From contig NZ_CP053348.1 in assembly GCF_013394595.1 (NCBI RefSeq), positions 2,072,001 through 2,136,000 of the forward strand: a stretch of DNA of 64,000 nt. Reading direction: 5' to 3'. The notes beneath the pieces were generated by a model. It made no database searches. It was not told the DNA's origin and saw only the letters and a program-made list of their open reading frames with translations. This DNA is from Winogradskyella forsetii (GTDB lineage Bacteria; Bacteroidota; Bacteroidia; Flavobacteriales; Flavobacteriaceae). Positions 15,701-25,000 of the stretch are shown piece by piece (position 1 is the first letter of the stretch; every line of letters begins with the position of its first letter). The position numbers were made by a program, and so were the translations under genes.

Positions 15701-18007
15701 GTCATTACAGAAACAGATATTCCATTCTGTTCAGCAACATCCAATGTCGTTATTGTATCGCCATTAGAGGCCATGACACTTGGTGTTTCTGAAACTTCGA
15801 ATGTAACTTGTAATGATAACGTAGGTACAATTACTGCAGTCGCTACAGGTGGTTGGGGTGATTACGAATATGAATTAACAGGAGCTGCCACTGTTGCCTA
15901 CTCTTCTAACGGTTCATTTACAGCGTTATCTGCTGGAACTTACACCGTAAATGTTAGAGATGCTGGAGGTTGTATCGTTTCTGAAACGATTACGTTAGAT
16001 ACTCCAACACCAATAACGGCGACATTTACGCCGAGTACGACTGTTTTATCTTGTTTTGGAGATCAAGATGCTAGTATAACAATTACCAATGTTACTGGAG
16101 GTCAAGGTACAAACTATACCTATACTTTAAATACGGTTTTACCAACGCCAAGTGTTTCTGGTCCACAAACTTCTAATGTATTTGAAAACTTAGGGCCTGG
16201 AACTTATTTTGTAAGAATTACTGATGGCTACGATTGTGAATTTTCATCTGTAAATATTGTAATTTCGGAACCAGATCCAATTGAAGCTAGTTTAGTAAGA
16301 ACAACAACTCAAACTTGTTTAACTGAATCTACGTTAACACTTAGTGCTACTGGTGGAACTGGCACATATTCATATAGTGCTAATGCTTCTTTTGCGCCAA
16401 TATTAGGTACGTTTGCAACTTCCACTACATTTTCAGTTCCTGATGGAATTTATTCTTATTATGTTCAAGACGCTAATGGTTGTGTCACTAATGTTTCAAA
16501 CGAAATATCAGTTGACCCATTACCAACTTTAGAAGTGACTTTAGAATCTATAAATCCAACTATTAATTGTGCTGGAGACAATAACGGCTCGATTTTAGCA
16601 ACAGCAATTGGAGGGTTAGGAAACTATACCTACACACTTCAAGATAATTTAGGTAACCCTGTTACTGCGACTCAAAATAGTCCTGGATATTTCACGGACC
16701 TATTTGCTGGAGACTATGTGGTGTATGTAGAAAGTGGCGATTGTGATGCGACTTCTGCTCCAATTAGTATAACAGAACCAGATGCGCCAATTGATGCTTC
16801 AATTATTATAAACAACGTAAGTTGTGCCGGAAATAATAATGGATCTGTTGAAATTACGGCAACTGGAGGAACAGGAATTATTAAATATGCTATTTCGCCT
16901 CAACTGAATCAATTTTTCAGTACTAATGTTTTTGAAAACTTAGAGCCAGGAAATTATGAAATCATTGTACAAGATGAATTGGGTTGTTTCTTAACATTCA
17001 ATTTCGATATATCTGAACCAAATCCCGTCATATTAAGTATTGTGGGCGATTCATTTTTCCCAGAAGTTTGTACAGGAAATACTGACGGAGAATTTAGTAT
17101 TGAGATTACTGGTGGCACATTGCCGTATAGCGTAAGTTTAGATGATTATGACGGCCCTTACACTACTGGCAATGCCACGCAAAGTGAATTTGATTTTACA
17201 AATTTAGTTGGTGGAGACCATATTGTATTTGTTAGGGATGCTGAAGGATGTGAATCGGAATGGAACATTACATTCCCAGAATCCGTGAGTATTCTTCCAG
17301 AAATCATTATTGAGAATATTTGTGAAAACAATACCCAAGGAAATGCAGTAACCGTTACGGTTGATGCATCCATCGATGATCTAACACAACTTGATTATTC
17401 ACTGAATGGTGGAACCTATCAAGAAAGTAACATTTTCTACAATATACCTGTTGGGACGAATCATTATATAGAAGTAAGACACACTAATGGCTGTATTCAA
17501 TCTACAGAATTCTTTGATATTGAAGCTTCCGACGCTGTAACTTTAACCTTAACCGAAGGCGAGCTAAATGAATTTATTGCTAATGCCTCTGGTGGTGAAG
17601 GTAGTTATCAATTTACCATGAACGGTGAAGACTATGGCGATGAAAATTCATATATCATTACCGAATCTGGAATGTACGAAGTTACCGTAACTGACAGCAG
17701 TGGTTGTTTTGCAACGGCTCAAATAGAATTGGAGTTTGAAGATATCTGTATCCCAAATTGGTTCACGCCAAATGGAGATGGACAGTATGATACTTGGGCA
17801 CCAGGTTGTACGGAAAACTATCCCGATCTAACCTTCGATATTTTTGATCGCTACGGACGAAAAGTGGCGACCTATCATGTTGGTGAAGTCTGGGACGGAA
17901 AATATAACGGAAGGGAATTACCAATGGGAGATTATTGGTTTGTTGTTCAAACTAATGATGCTTCACATGACAAAGAATTTGTTGGACATTTTACACTTTA
18001 TAGATAA
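9794..18007 (+). CDS. sprB: SprB-like giant cell-surface adhesin
   Basis: The product has 2737 residues with a signal peptide ending at QQLFAQ. Residues about 26-355 form an N-terminal region including AYYHDVTDML and GWSLFVVYEDP. About 360-500 is a DUF11-like Ig domain (LTKIVEDDMGND). From about 700 to 2640 run some 22 SprB repeats of 75-100 residues, each with a Cys-x-G/D start (for example NVSCAGNNNGSVEI) and a G-x-Y-x-V-x-D-x-x-G-C end. The C-terminus has a type B T9SS sorting domain (IPNWFTPNGDGQYDTW ... FDRYGRKV). In gliding flavobacteria SprB is moved along the surface by the gliding motor after T9SS export. It is well under half the length I recall for F. johnsoniae SprB. It is followed 28 bp later by sprF. 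Confidence 0.9.
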   Translation: MKKPTFSRIAIIALFLIMGQQLFAQNLVPFSPRYDQAIKGDILLIGNSNVGLHVSDPYNGNATNDGVNAAVYVDIDGDGSTFNSSSASLEVPSDNDCYVIVYAGLYWSAVVDGDEPISDVKFKVPGEEYVDITGTEIYYQNASNNNQSNTYAYYHDVTDMLTALPDPEGSYSVANISTLVGPKPNSEGLSAGWSLFVVYEDPTLPSKYITSFDGFTKITSVINETFPVSGFNTIPTGPVRAKFAFSTIEGDRGYTGDYLELNGSTISVTNNAGTTIRPGNNFFNSSVSDINPVTNTSELFTNRTPSSSNTLGFDAGIINIPNPGNSLIANNATSADISLGSNLDIYYYYFSAFAIEIIAPNIVLTKIVEDDMGNDIGGQLVGLGSSLNYVIGFQNTGNDDATNFTIRDILPINIIYNHPTDLVLPTGVSVVSYDPTTRELVLSIDDSLVEENDPVYEIRIEVQVVDDCGQLEDACSNIINNQAFATYQGTINPDFTITDDPSLSTNTGCLISPQATNFLADLDCTFEYSEILCGESLELTAANGYDSYAWSTSPTGTPVIGTSQTITVTETGTYYSYNTAIAPCQSIVQQFNVQLFGANTTNPVIPYADEVVICPNDGKELPNIFLCGADDTRLIQTNISDATSVIWEVLDETSCDAVSDPDCANEDDSCVWNTIPSEAGFLVDTAGQYRITINYPGGCFNQFYFNVYENVLNPTVNATDIICDSDGSIIVNNVPSNYEFSIDGTNFQDSNVFSINTAGTYTIYVRQVGVSTNPCVFTVPDVQIRDREFTGTTTITQPLCHGDKGSIHLSANDVDPQYTFTISQGATTVNTVGPIVDNNYTFQNLNPGSYTATIESENGCIFTEDITIVEPDLLTATVALTSPLNCTDGELTVYPVGGTPPYYYFVNGATDFQSVPQIVVTSAGVYNILVTDSNNCSTDVSISVDAISQPDFNVSTTDIECADSDNSGALTINVTNANGNSLAYSIDGGATFVNSNVFTSLSVGNYDVVVQYTSGTDVCETSPQTIAINSATAITGTADLTAPFTCISDGTITVTGVTGGNAPYEYSIDGVNFQTSNIFDDLTQGTYTIIVKDASGCSSAMNQITVEALDPPTDLMFDNSPVTCPSNAATVSITGTTGGMGILEYQITAPASAATSYQTSTDFSGLEPGTYTFQVRDENDCVYSESYTIDPIPTPTLTVVLTEDLDCTATPDAVITGTITGPAPYTYSVSINGGTYASLGATGTPFTYTTGSAGTYQFQITDANGCTAESSELTVNPLSLPALSLVAQTQPILCNGDTNGAIDVTIDTSVGTPPFVINVNNDTTGTDFGTQTSSLPAGTYTITVTDSKMCTATETVTIDQPDAISIDYDAIDITCGAGGISQGSVIINSVSGGTAPYNYFVNGTNGYSNSELNNTGSTSVSFDVVDFGLYQINVVDANGCSILVQDVLVASPPTDLDIDVTATVDCSTGGTVEVSIGSSLASAGPFFFAIYEGPSTVYPTGNWIAEDSAGSQSATFTGLIPGVLYTFIVYDQSTNCSYYEPSTVPIPTNSTLTATAVSANNITCTGSADGNVSFTVNSVYGSAVNLNYEIFDALSLNSTGVSGTGSVPSNGSINVTDLGPLPFGNYFVSISETSGPNAGCGVVTVPFNITESAFLLELAVSIDNNANCDSNSGVISAVASNGTPPYQYQITTSAATPLPSDAAWNASSTFNLDAGSYYVHVIDAYNCIVTSPVQVLDMDATPAISASLNNQCTVGEGDYEIDVTLDTAGIPPYSVSINGGAFQTRTFPFTLSNLFSGTHTVAIQDVNGCGNTVSVDIVAPIAITPEVTAQPSCNNDDGEITVISSGGSGAFTYTISPNPASISLAGSVFSGVPSGSYTITITDTVTSCSEEVSIVVSEAIIPTFSLTPNEITCFGDNSGSFELDVANYSGAYTYELFDDLGASVTGVVNANTSTNPEIVSGMEAGTFSVVITETDIPFCSATSNVVIVSPLEAMTLGVSETSNVTCNDNVGTITAVATGGWGDYEYELTGAATVAYSSNGSFTALSAGTYTVNVRDAGGCIVSETITLDTPTPITATFTPSTTVLSCFGDQDASITITNVTGGQGTNYTYTLNTVLPTPSVSGPQTSNVFENLGPGTYFVRITDGYDCEFSSVNIVISEPDPIEASLVRTTTQTCLTESTLTLSATGGTGTYSYSANASFAPILGTFATSTTFSVPDGIYSYYVQDANGCVTNVSNEISVDPLPTLEVTLESINPTINCAGDNNGSILATAIGGLGNYTYTLQDNLGNPVTATQNSPGYFTDLFAGDYVVYVESGDCDATSAPISITEPDAPIDASIIINNVSCAGNNNGSVEITATGGTGIIKYAISPQLNQFFSTNVFENLEPGNYEIIVQDELGCFLTFNFDISEPNPVILSIVGDSFFPEVCTGNTDGEFSIEITGGTLPYSVSLDDYDGPYTTGNATQSEFDFTNLVGGDHIVFVRDAEGCESEWNITFPESVSILPEIIIENICENNTQGNAVTVTVDASIDDLTQLDYSLNGGTYQESNIFYNIPVGTNHYIEVRHTNGCIQSTEFFDIEASDAVTLTLTEGELNEFIANASGGEGSYQFTMNGEDYGDENSYIITESGMYEVTVTDSSGCFATAQIELEFEDICIPNWFTPNGDGQYDTWAPGCTENYPDLTFDIFDRYGRKVATYHVGEVWDGKYNGRELPMGDYWFVVQTNDASHDKEFVGHFTLYR

Positions 18008-18035
18008 TAGCAAAGCAAAATAAAGAGATAACATT

Positions 18036-19019
18036 ATGAAAAAATTCACACTATACATTCTTTTTTTAGTCTTTGCAAATGGCTATGGACAAGAATTGAA
18101 CCTACCTGTATTCACGCAATATTTAGCGGATAACGATTTTGTTATCTCACCAACGTATGCAGGTATTGGCGATAATTTGAAAGTAAGAATCAACGGATTA
18201 ACACAATGGGTTGGGATCAAAAATGCACCGGATAATCAATCGCTTTATGCCGATTTTAGAATAGGCAACCGATCTGGAGTCGGTATTTCTGCTTACAACG
18301 ATAGAAATGGAAATACGCGCCAAAAAGGGGTTAAGTTCTCTTTTGCACATCATTTGACTTTAGATTATAAATCGAAGCAGTATTTATCTTTCGGATTATC
18401 TTATAATATTAATAATTTTAGAGTCGCTATTGAAGATTTTAATACCACTTACGAAATTCCGATATTAGATCCTGCCATTACAGATGATAGAGGTGTTTCC
18501 AATAATAATTTTGATGCCGGATTTTTATACCGATGGAAGTCATTTTATTTCAGTTTGAATGCCAATAACATTATGAAAAAAGATCTTAATGATTATGAAG
18601 GCGCAGAGCCCATTGAACTTTTAAATTATCAGCTGTATTCAGGGTTTGTTATAAAAAGCAAACAAAACAAAGATGTTGAATTTGAACCGTCTGTGTTTTT
18701 TCAATTGTTTGATAGCGACAAGCGTTCTAGTACAGATGTTAATTTTAAATACCGAAAGTTTAACCGAAAAGGCGATTATTACTTTGTAGGCGCTTCCTAC
18801 CGTTTTCTTAACGATCAGTTTTTTAAGCCCTTAAATATTGGACCAATGGGTGGAATTACATTCAATAAGTTCTTTTTTGCTTATTCCTATCAACTCACCA
18901 TAAATGATTTATCTGGTTACAATTCTGGTACACACATGGTCACTATTGGTTTAGATTTCTTACAAGGTATTAGTAATTGTGCATGTACTAAAGGAACTAG
19001 TCAGAGTTATTATCGATAG
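18036..19019 (+). CDS. sprF: PorP/SprF-family outer-membrane protein
   Basis: The product has 327 residues with a signal peptide ending at NGYGQ. Family phrases are LPVFTQYLADNDFVISPTYA, GLTQWVGIKNAPDNQSLYAD, FSFAHHLTLD and DAGFLYRW. PorP/SprF proteins are outer-membrane barrels of the T9SS. SprF partners SprB specifically and is needed for its surface delivery. The position right after the sprB-like gene supports the symbol. Each of the two type B cargo proteins (SprC, SprB) thus has its own PorP-like partner. The final Cys-x-Cys (NCACTKG) is unusual and of unknown meaning. Confidence 0.85.
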   Translation: MKKFTLYILFLVFANGYGQELNLPVFTQYLADNDFVISPTYAGIGDNLKVRINGLTQWVGIKNAPDNQSLYADFRIGNRSGVGISAYNDRNGNTRQKGVKFSFAHHLTLDYKSKQYLSFGLSYNINNFRVAIEDFNTTYEIPILDPAITDDRGVSNNNFDAGFLYRWKSFYFSLNANNIMKKDLNDYEGAEPIELLNYQLYSGFVIKSKQNKDVEFEPSVFFQLFDSDKRSSTDVNFKYRKFNRKGDYYFVGASYRFLNDQFFKPLNIGPMGGITFNKFFFAYSYQLTINDLSGYNSGTHMVTIGLDFLQGISNCACTKGTSQSYYR

Positions 19020-19360
19020 ACATTTGTTTTACATAAGAAATTTTTGAATTAGAATGTTCTGACAGGAAGTATTACCTTTAAGGGTAGAAACCATTTATTT
19101 TTAGTTTTCTTGAAACTAGAATTTGTATTGCCTTCCTTTTATACAGCTTGCTTAAATTATTGTTTAATGCCATGAGTTCTTCTGGCACAAAATTATACAC
19201 TATATAAATTACCCCTAAATCATTTCAATTAAATAATTATGGTATTTAGGTCTCCTTTCTATTTACGGTCTTTAAATATTAAACCAGCAAACATTATAAT
19301 CATTTCAGCTAATTAAGTCTTTCATCTATGTTTAATTTTAAGAAACTTAAAAATTGAACT

Positions 19361-19651
19361 ATGGATAAGAATGAAAATAAAAACGAGAGCTATAACGCTG
19401 ATATTACAAAAGAAGATTTAGAAAAATTGGGAGAGCGCAATGTTGACCAACGTAATGATCATAAGGGCGCTGACATACAATTAGAGAACAGAGAAAAACC
19501 AGTGGACTTTACTGGAAAAAATCTTGATGTTCCTGGTAGAACAATTCCAAGTAAGCGTACCTCGAAAATAAAGGATGAAGAAAATCAACTTTTTAGTCAA
19601 GGTAGTGGTCATAATGACCACTTGGAAGATGCAGAAAATCACGAACAATAA
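19361..19651 (+). CDS. Small hydrophilic protein, unknown function
   Basis: The product has 96 residues, very rich in Asn, Asp, Glu and Lys, with no hydrophobic core and no cysteine. It is probably intrinsically disordered; composition of this kind is common in stress-related small proteins. It lies 11 bp upstream of an alpha/beta hydrolase and is likely cotranscribed. A TATGTTTAATTTTA stretch at 19327-19340, also found before the HPF gene, could be part of its promoter. The 341-bp gap upstream (19020-19360) holds no other gene. Confidence 0.6.
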   Translation: MDKNENKNESYNADITKEDLEKLGERNVDQRNDHKGADIQLENREKPVDFTGKNLDVPGRTIPSKRTSKIKDEENQLFSQGSGHNDHLEDAENHEQ

Positions 19652-19662
19652 AAATTTATCCT

Positions 19663-20493
19663 ATGCCATTTATAACAAACGAAACAGAAACACAAAATAT
19701 AGATTTATTTTTTGAAGATTACGGACACGGACAGCCGGTAATATTAATTCACGGTTGGCCACTAAGCCATAAGTCTTGGGAACATCAAACTTGGGCTATA
19801 GTAGAAGCTGGTTATAGATGTATTGCCTATGATCGTCGTGGCTTTGGAAATTCATCTGCACCATTTAGGGACTACGACTACTCTACTTTAGCTTCAGACT
19901 TAAATGCTATTATTAAGCAATTGGAATTAGAAAATGTTGTTCTTATTGGTTTTTCAATGGGAGGCGGAGAAGTTGTACGTTATTGTACGGATTTTGGCAC
20001 CGATAATATTGCCAAGGTAGCACTTATAAGTTCTATTATCCCTTTAGTTGCGAAAAAGGAAGATAATCCAGATGGTGTCCCTCAAAAAGATTTAGAAGAT
20101 ATATTGGATGCACTGCAAACCGACCGTGTTGGCTTTTTAAAGGATTTTCATAAAAACTTCTATAACTATAATGAGCATGATAAAACGGTAAGTGAAGCAC
20201 AATTACATTATGACTGGAGCATTGCTTCTCATGCATCGCCAATTGCGACAATACAATCTGCCAAGGCTTGGGCAGAAACGGATTTCAGACCAGAACTTAA
20301 AAATGTTAATGTTTCTACGCTTATTGTTCATGGTGACTCTGACAATATAGTACCTAAAGCAACAGCAGGAGATCAAGCCGCTAAAGGAATTGCTAATAAT
20401 ACATATAAGGTCATAAAAAATGGTCCTCATGGATTGAACATTACGCATAACGATGAACTAAATTCTATTCTTTTGGATTTCTTAAAATCGTAA
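19663..20493 (+). CDS. Alpha/beta hydrolase, non-haem chloroperoxidase-like
   Basis: The product has 276 residues, with HGWPLSHKSWE (oxyanion HGWP motif), the nucleophile elbow GFSMGG, the acid in VHGDSDNIVP, and the base in GPHGLNIT near the end. These positions fit a complete Ser-Asp-His triad in the chloroperoxidase/esterase/arylesterase subgroup. No signal peptide, so cytosolic. It is preceded by a small hydrophilic protein gene and followed by a strong terminator. True substrate unknown; peroxidase activity of this group is often only a side reaction. Confidence 0.85.
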   Translation: MPFITNETETQNIDLFFEDYGHGQPVILIHGWPLSHKSWEHQTWAIVEAGYRCIAYDRRGFGNSSAPFRDYDYSTLASDLNAIIKQLELENVVLIGFSMGGGEVVRYCTDFGTDNIAKVALISSIIPLVAKKEDNPDGVPQKDLEDILDALQTDRVGFLKDFHKNFYNYNEHDKTVSEAQLHYDWSIASHASPIATIQSAKAWAETDFRPELKNVNVSTLIVHGDSDNIVPKATAGDQAAKGIANNTYKVIKNGPHGLNITHNDELNSILLDFLKS

Positions 20494-20513
20494 TTAACTC
20501 TAATAAAGTGAAT

Positions 20514-20541
20514 AAAAGTGATGGTCATCCATCACTTTTTT
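20514..20541 (+). terminator. Rho-independent terminator
   Basis: A perfect 11-bp stem AAAAGTGATGG / CCATCACTTTT with loop TCAT and a T-run, 20 bp after the hydrolase stop. The remaining 20542-21195 (about 650 bp) is AT-rich and shows no gene. A TAATTTTG at 20987-20994 resembles a -7 element but has no good -33 partner. Confidence 0.9.
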
Positions 20542-21195
20542 TATTTAAACAACACTTACTTTAAGAAAAATCATCTTTGAAAAATTGAAGATTAAGATCG
20601 AATACCCAACACAATGTTAGATTTCTAACTTTAAGTAAAATAAATGTATAGTACAATTTAAGATTTTACTAAAGCGTCATATTTTGCATCAGATTCTGGT
20701 TAGATTAAGTTTCTTATCAAATTCCTTTTATTAAAACATTAGACTAAATAATAGTACGAAATCTAATTTAATAAAACTAAAACCACTACGGGAAGTAATC
20801 AAATCTAAAAAACTATTAACTAGTTTATTACAATATATAAAAACTTATTTTTTCGAATTTTAGAAATCTTATTTTCTAATCATGTCATAAAATTTCAAGT
20901 TAAGCGAATTTCATCCATTTTCAAATAGGACATGATCTGCTAAAAGTATAAAAATGAATTTCATCAAATCACCCTTGGTTTTATTATAATTTTGTGGGAC
21001 TGATTTGAAGTTTGTGCCTCTAAAAGTAGACAATCAGAAGACTGTTTCAAAATCAAGATTTAGAATTGATTTGTATGATTATTAGGCGTTTAAACGTGAA
21101 AATCATGTTAAAATAATCAATTCAAAGGATTTATATTCAATTAGTCGATTATAAAATTTCTTTGGTCAGAAAATCAGTAGATTTAAGCGCTCTGA

Positions 21196-22071
21196 ATGAA
21201 TAAACCTAAAATAATATCGCTTGTAAAATTATGTGCTTTTACCGTATTTATCGGTAGAGCCTATCAGTTATATTTTTTTGGTGGCCCATACAGAGCTATA
21301 CTCTGGGATGAAAGTTTATTAACTCCCGTTGTAGAAGGTGTTTTTAATTATACTTGGTTTGAATACGCCACAAGTTCAACAGTCAATAGCTGGATTGAAG
21401 CTTGGACCAAATTAAATAGTATCATTTTTTTTATTGCTGCCATTGTTTGTTTGTTCTGGAATCAAATTAAGTATATCCGAGTAAAACGTTTTTTTGTTGG
21501 ATTAGGATTATGGTTATTATTTCTTTTGGCCATTTGCATGGTAAAGGATAGGAATTATGATGTTCTTCAACTTTTTGAAATGAGTATTCAATTGACTGCA
21601 CCTTTTTTGCTATGGAAAAATATTAAAATGAATCCGCAAAACAAGAATCTAATAGTTGGTTTAAAGCTAGCCATTGCGCTTACTTTTATTCCACACGGGT
21701 TATTAGCTATGGGATTTCCTTTCAGACCAGGATATTTCATAGATATGACCATTATGATTCTTGGTGTTAACGAAACTCAAGCAACTCAATTTTTGTTTGT
21801 GGTTGGCTTTTTAGATGTTTTAATGGCGTTATTGGCATTTGTTCCAAAATTATCAAAATATGTACTTTGGTATATGATGGTTTGGGGATTTGCCACAGCT
21901 TTTGCCAGACTTGTTTCTGGTTTTAACATGGATTTTATATCTAGTACCATACATGGTTCTGCCTATTTGACCATTTACAGATTGGCACATGGTATTTTAC
22001 CACTAATTGTTCTATTACTAGAATTTAAAAGAACTGAACAACCCCTTAAAATCGCATTGCATGAAAACTAA
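21196..22071 (+). CDS. Multi-pass inner-membrane protein (possibly DoxX-like)
   Basis: The product has 291 residues with about seven hydrophobic segments and no signal peptide. The part LTFIPHGLLAMG ... DMTIMILGVNE ... VVGFLDVLMALLAFV has the small-residue-rich helix pattern of DoxX-type proteins, but I do not see a decisive motif. The 3' end overlaps the next gene by 11 bp (ATGAAAACTAA), so the two are translationally coupled. This suggests a link with the secreted phosphatase-like protein, by inference only. Confidence 0.6.
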   Translation: MNKPKIISLVKLCAFTVFIGRAYQLYFFGGPYRAILWDESLLTPVVEGVFNYTWFEYATSSTVNSWIEAWTKLNSIIFFIAAIVCLFWNQIKYIRVKRFFVGLGLWLLFLLAICMVKDRNYDVLQLFEMSIQLTAPFLLWKNIKMNPQNKNLIVGLKLAIALTFIPHGLLAMGFPFRPGYFIDMTIMILGVNETQATQFLFVVGFLDVLMALLAFVPKLSKYVLWYMMVWGFATAFARLVSGFNMDFISSTIHGSAYLTIYRLAHGILPLIVLLLEFKRTEQPLKIALHEN

Positions 22072-25000
22072 ACAACTTTTTTTTTATTTATTATTTTTAA
22101 GTGTTTTTTTCGGTTATGCAGATACGGACAAGTATCGAATTATGATTGCAGATGATCCTTCTTCCACCATAACCATAGGTTGGAATCAAGTGTCAGGCAC
22201 CACACCTATTTTGTATTATGATACTGTGGATCATGGAACAAATCACTCATTATATACCAATTCGAAAATCGTAGATAGATCCGTTTCCCATAAAGGAATG
22301 GACAATCAGTTTGTTCGCTTAACTGGACTATTGCCAAATACTAATTATTATTTTGTGATTAATGATAGCAACAGCACCAGCCAACGGTTTTGGTTTCGAA
22401 CAGCACCAGATGATAGTAGTCGACTCTCTTTTATCGCAGGTGGCGATTCTAGAAACAATAGAACTCCAAGAGAAAATGCGAACCTTTTAGTATCGAAATT
22501 AAAACCACACGCCGTTTTTTTTGGTGGAGACATGACCGATACCAATAGTACTACACAATGGCAAAATTGGTTTGATGATTGGCAATCTACAATTGCCAGT
22601 GACGGACGAATGTTTCCGATCATCCCAGCAAGAGGGAATCATGAAACGGATGCTACAACGATTTATAATTTATTCGACACGCCAAATTCTGATTCTTATT
22701 ATGCTGTAACATTTGGTAACGACTTAATACGGGCTTATACACTTAACTCTGAAATTTCAGTTTTAGGGAATCAAAAAACCTGGTTAGAAAGCGACTTATC
22801 ATCAAGCTCAAGTGCGACGTGGAAAATGGCACAATACCATAAACCTATACGTCCTCATGCCGCATGGAAACCCGAAAATAACAATCAATATAATGCCTGG
22901 GCACAATTGTTCTATGATGAAGGCGTACGTTTGGTAGTAGAATGTGATTCTCACATGACTAAAACCACATGGCCAGTGATGCCTTCTTCAGGACCAGATA
23001 ATGATGAAGGCTTTGTAACTGAACAAACCAATGGTACGGTTTACACAGGCGAAGGGTGTTGGGGCGCACCATTAAGAACGAATGATGATGATAAAAGTTG
23101 GACTAGAAATTCGGGTTCATTTAATCAGTTTAAACTTATTTTCGTTGACCCTCTCAAAATCGAGATGAGAACCATAAATGTTAATAACGCCGTTTCTGTT
23201 GGGGAAGTTAGCAATACAGATCCTTTTACTTTACCATCGCTATTAGATGTTTTTAATCCTTCCACAGGAGATGTGGTTACAATTCAAAACTCATTAGATA
23301 CGAGTTGTCCAGAAGCCAATACACCTTGTGATGATGGAGACCCATTAACGGCCTACGATATTGAAGATGGCTCTTGTAACTGTAATGGTTTAGATATAAA
23401 CCTTATTGAAGATTTAACTATTGCCGTTAATTCTGGTTTTGATGATGCAGAAGAAAATGTTGCTTCTGGTTCGATGTACCTAACCAGTAGTGATTTAGAG
23501 CTTATTTATGATTCAGAAGATCAAATTGTTGGCGTTCGATTTGATGAACTTTCTTTACCAGACTCAGCAACAGTTTTGAGGGCTTATATTCAGTTTACAT
23601 CAGATAATTTTAATCGTTATCTTGATCCTACTAGTCTAGTAGTACATGGAGAATTAGCGACTAATAGCGCTTCTTTTAGCACTAATACAAATGATATTTC
23701 ATCTCGTACTCCTACAACAAACTCAATACCATGGTCAAATATAAAACGTTGGGGATCGAACGATATCGAAATATTTAATGCGAGAACTCCTAATTTAAAA
23801 ACTATAGTCGATGAAGTGATCGCTCAACCTGGATGGATTTCTGGCAACCCTATATCTTTTATGTTTTCAGGGTCTGGCAGACGCACAGCAGGTTCATTTG
23901 AAGGTGGCAGTCCTCCAAAATTGAAAATAATATACCTCCATAATTGTCCTATTCTCAATGTATCTTTGGGGACTCAGGGTAGCTGTGATGAATTTACGGA
24001 TACATATTCTCAAGACATCATAGTAAGTTACGCTAATCCACCAGCAACAGGTAGTTTAAACGTCAATGGACAACTTTTCTCAATAGGTTCTAGTCCGCAA
24101 ACCGTTACTTTAACAGGCCTTAGCGCAGACGGATTCGAGGTAGATTTGAATGTCTTTTTTACAGACGATGCCACTTGTACTTTTAGTGAGGATAGTTTCT
24201 TTGAGGCACCTTCTAACTGTAGTTTAGGCAACATTCCAGATAACGTTCCCGATGACAATTTAAATTTAGCATTACTTCCTGAAGCTACGTTGAGTGGAAG
24301 TGTAGATGTAGGCAAGGGTACTCCTTTAGATATTTTATACGATCCGTCAATAAATGATTATCATGTAACTACGAGTTACAATGAATATGGCGTTTCACAT
24401 AATTTAAATATCGGCACACCAGATGTAGATAATGGATATAAATGGCAAGTTAATTGGCCTAACGTAAAATATATTAATTATATCACTTTTGGAGGCACGT
24501 ACCCAAATCAGCCACAACCCAACACGATGTGGCGGATAAGTTACCGATTAGATGGTAATTGGATTGTTTTAGACCAAGGCCAAGGCGGTTGGATTGACAG
24601 CGGCATTTATGAATGGGGAGGAGCCACTGAAAATCCTATAGAGGCAGATGCTTTAAGAGTTCAATTATATAGTGATGGTTATAATGATGTTATAAGTATC
24701 CATTTAAGAGGTCGTGGTGGTGTTTCCAGCTCCGTCAACGATGGTTCAACGACACCAAAAGCGACATTGATACAGTATCTATCCCCTGGCAATAATTGTG
24801 GTGTTACAATCCCTCCCAACGCTACAATATACTGTAACGGTTCTTGGATTTATAGCGATGGGCCAGATGAGTTTTCTGGAAGTAAGAATATTATCATAGC
24901 TAATGGTATATATACAATCGACGTAGAGACAGACATTGAGGTCAATGATTTGGAAATAAATACTGGCGCAACTATTATTGTGAAAGAAGGTGCGAGTTTA

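Noticed and set aside
20542..21195. Possible small gene or RNA in the 650-bp gap before the membrane protein
   Set aside because: No frame, terminator pair or stable structure was seen; only an isolated -7-like element at 20987-20994.
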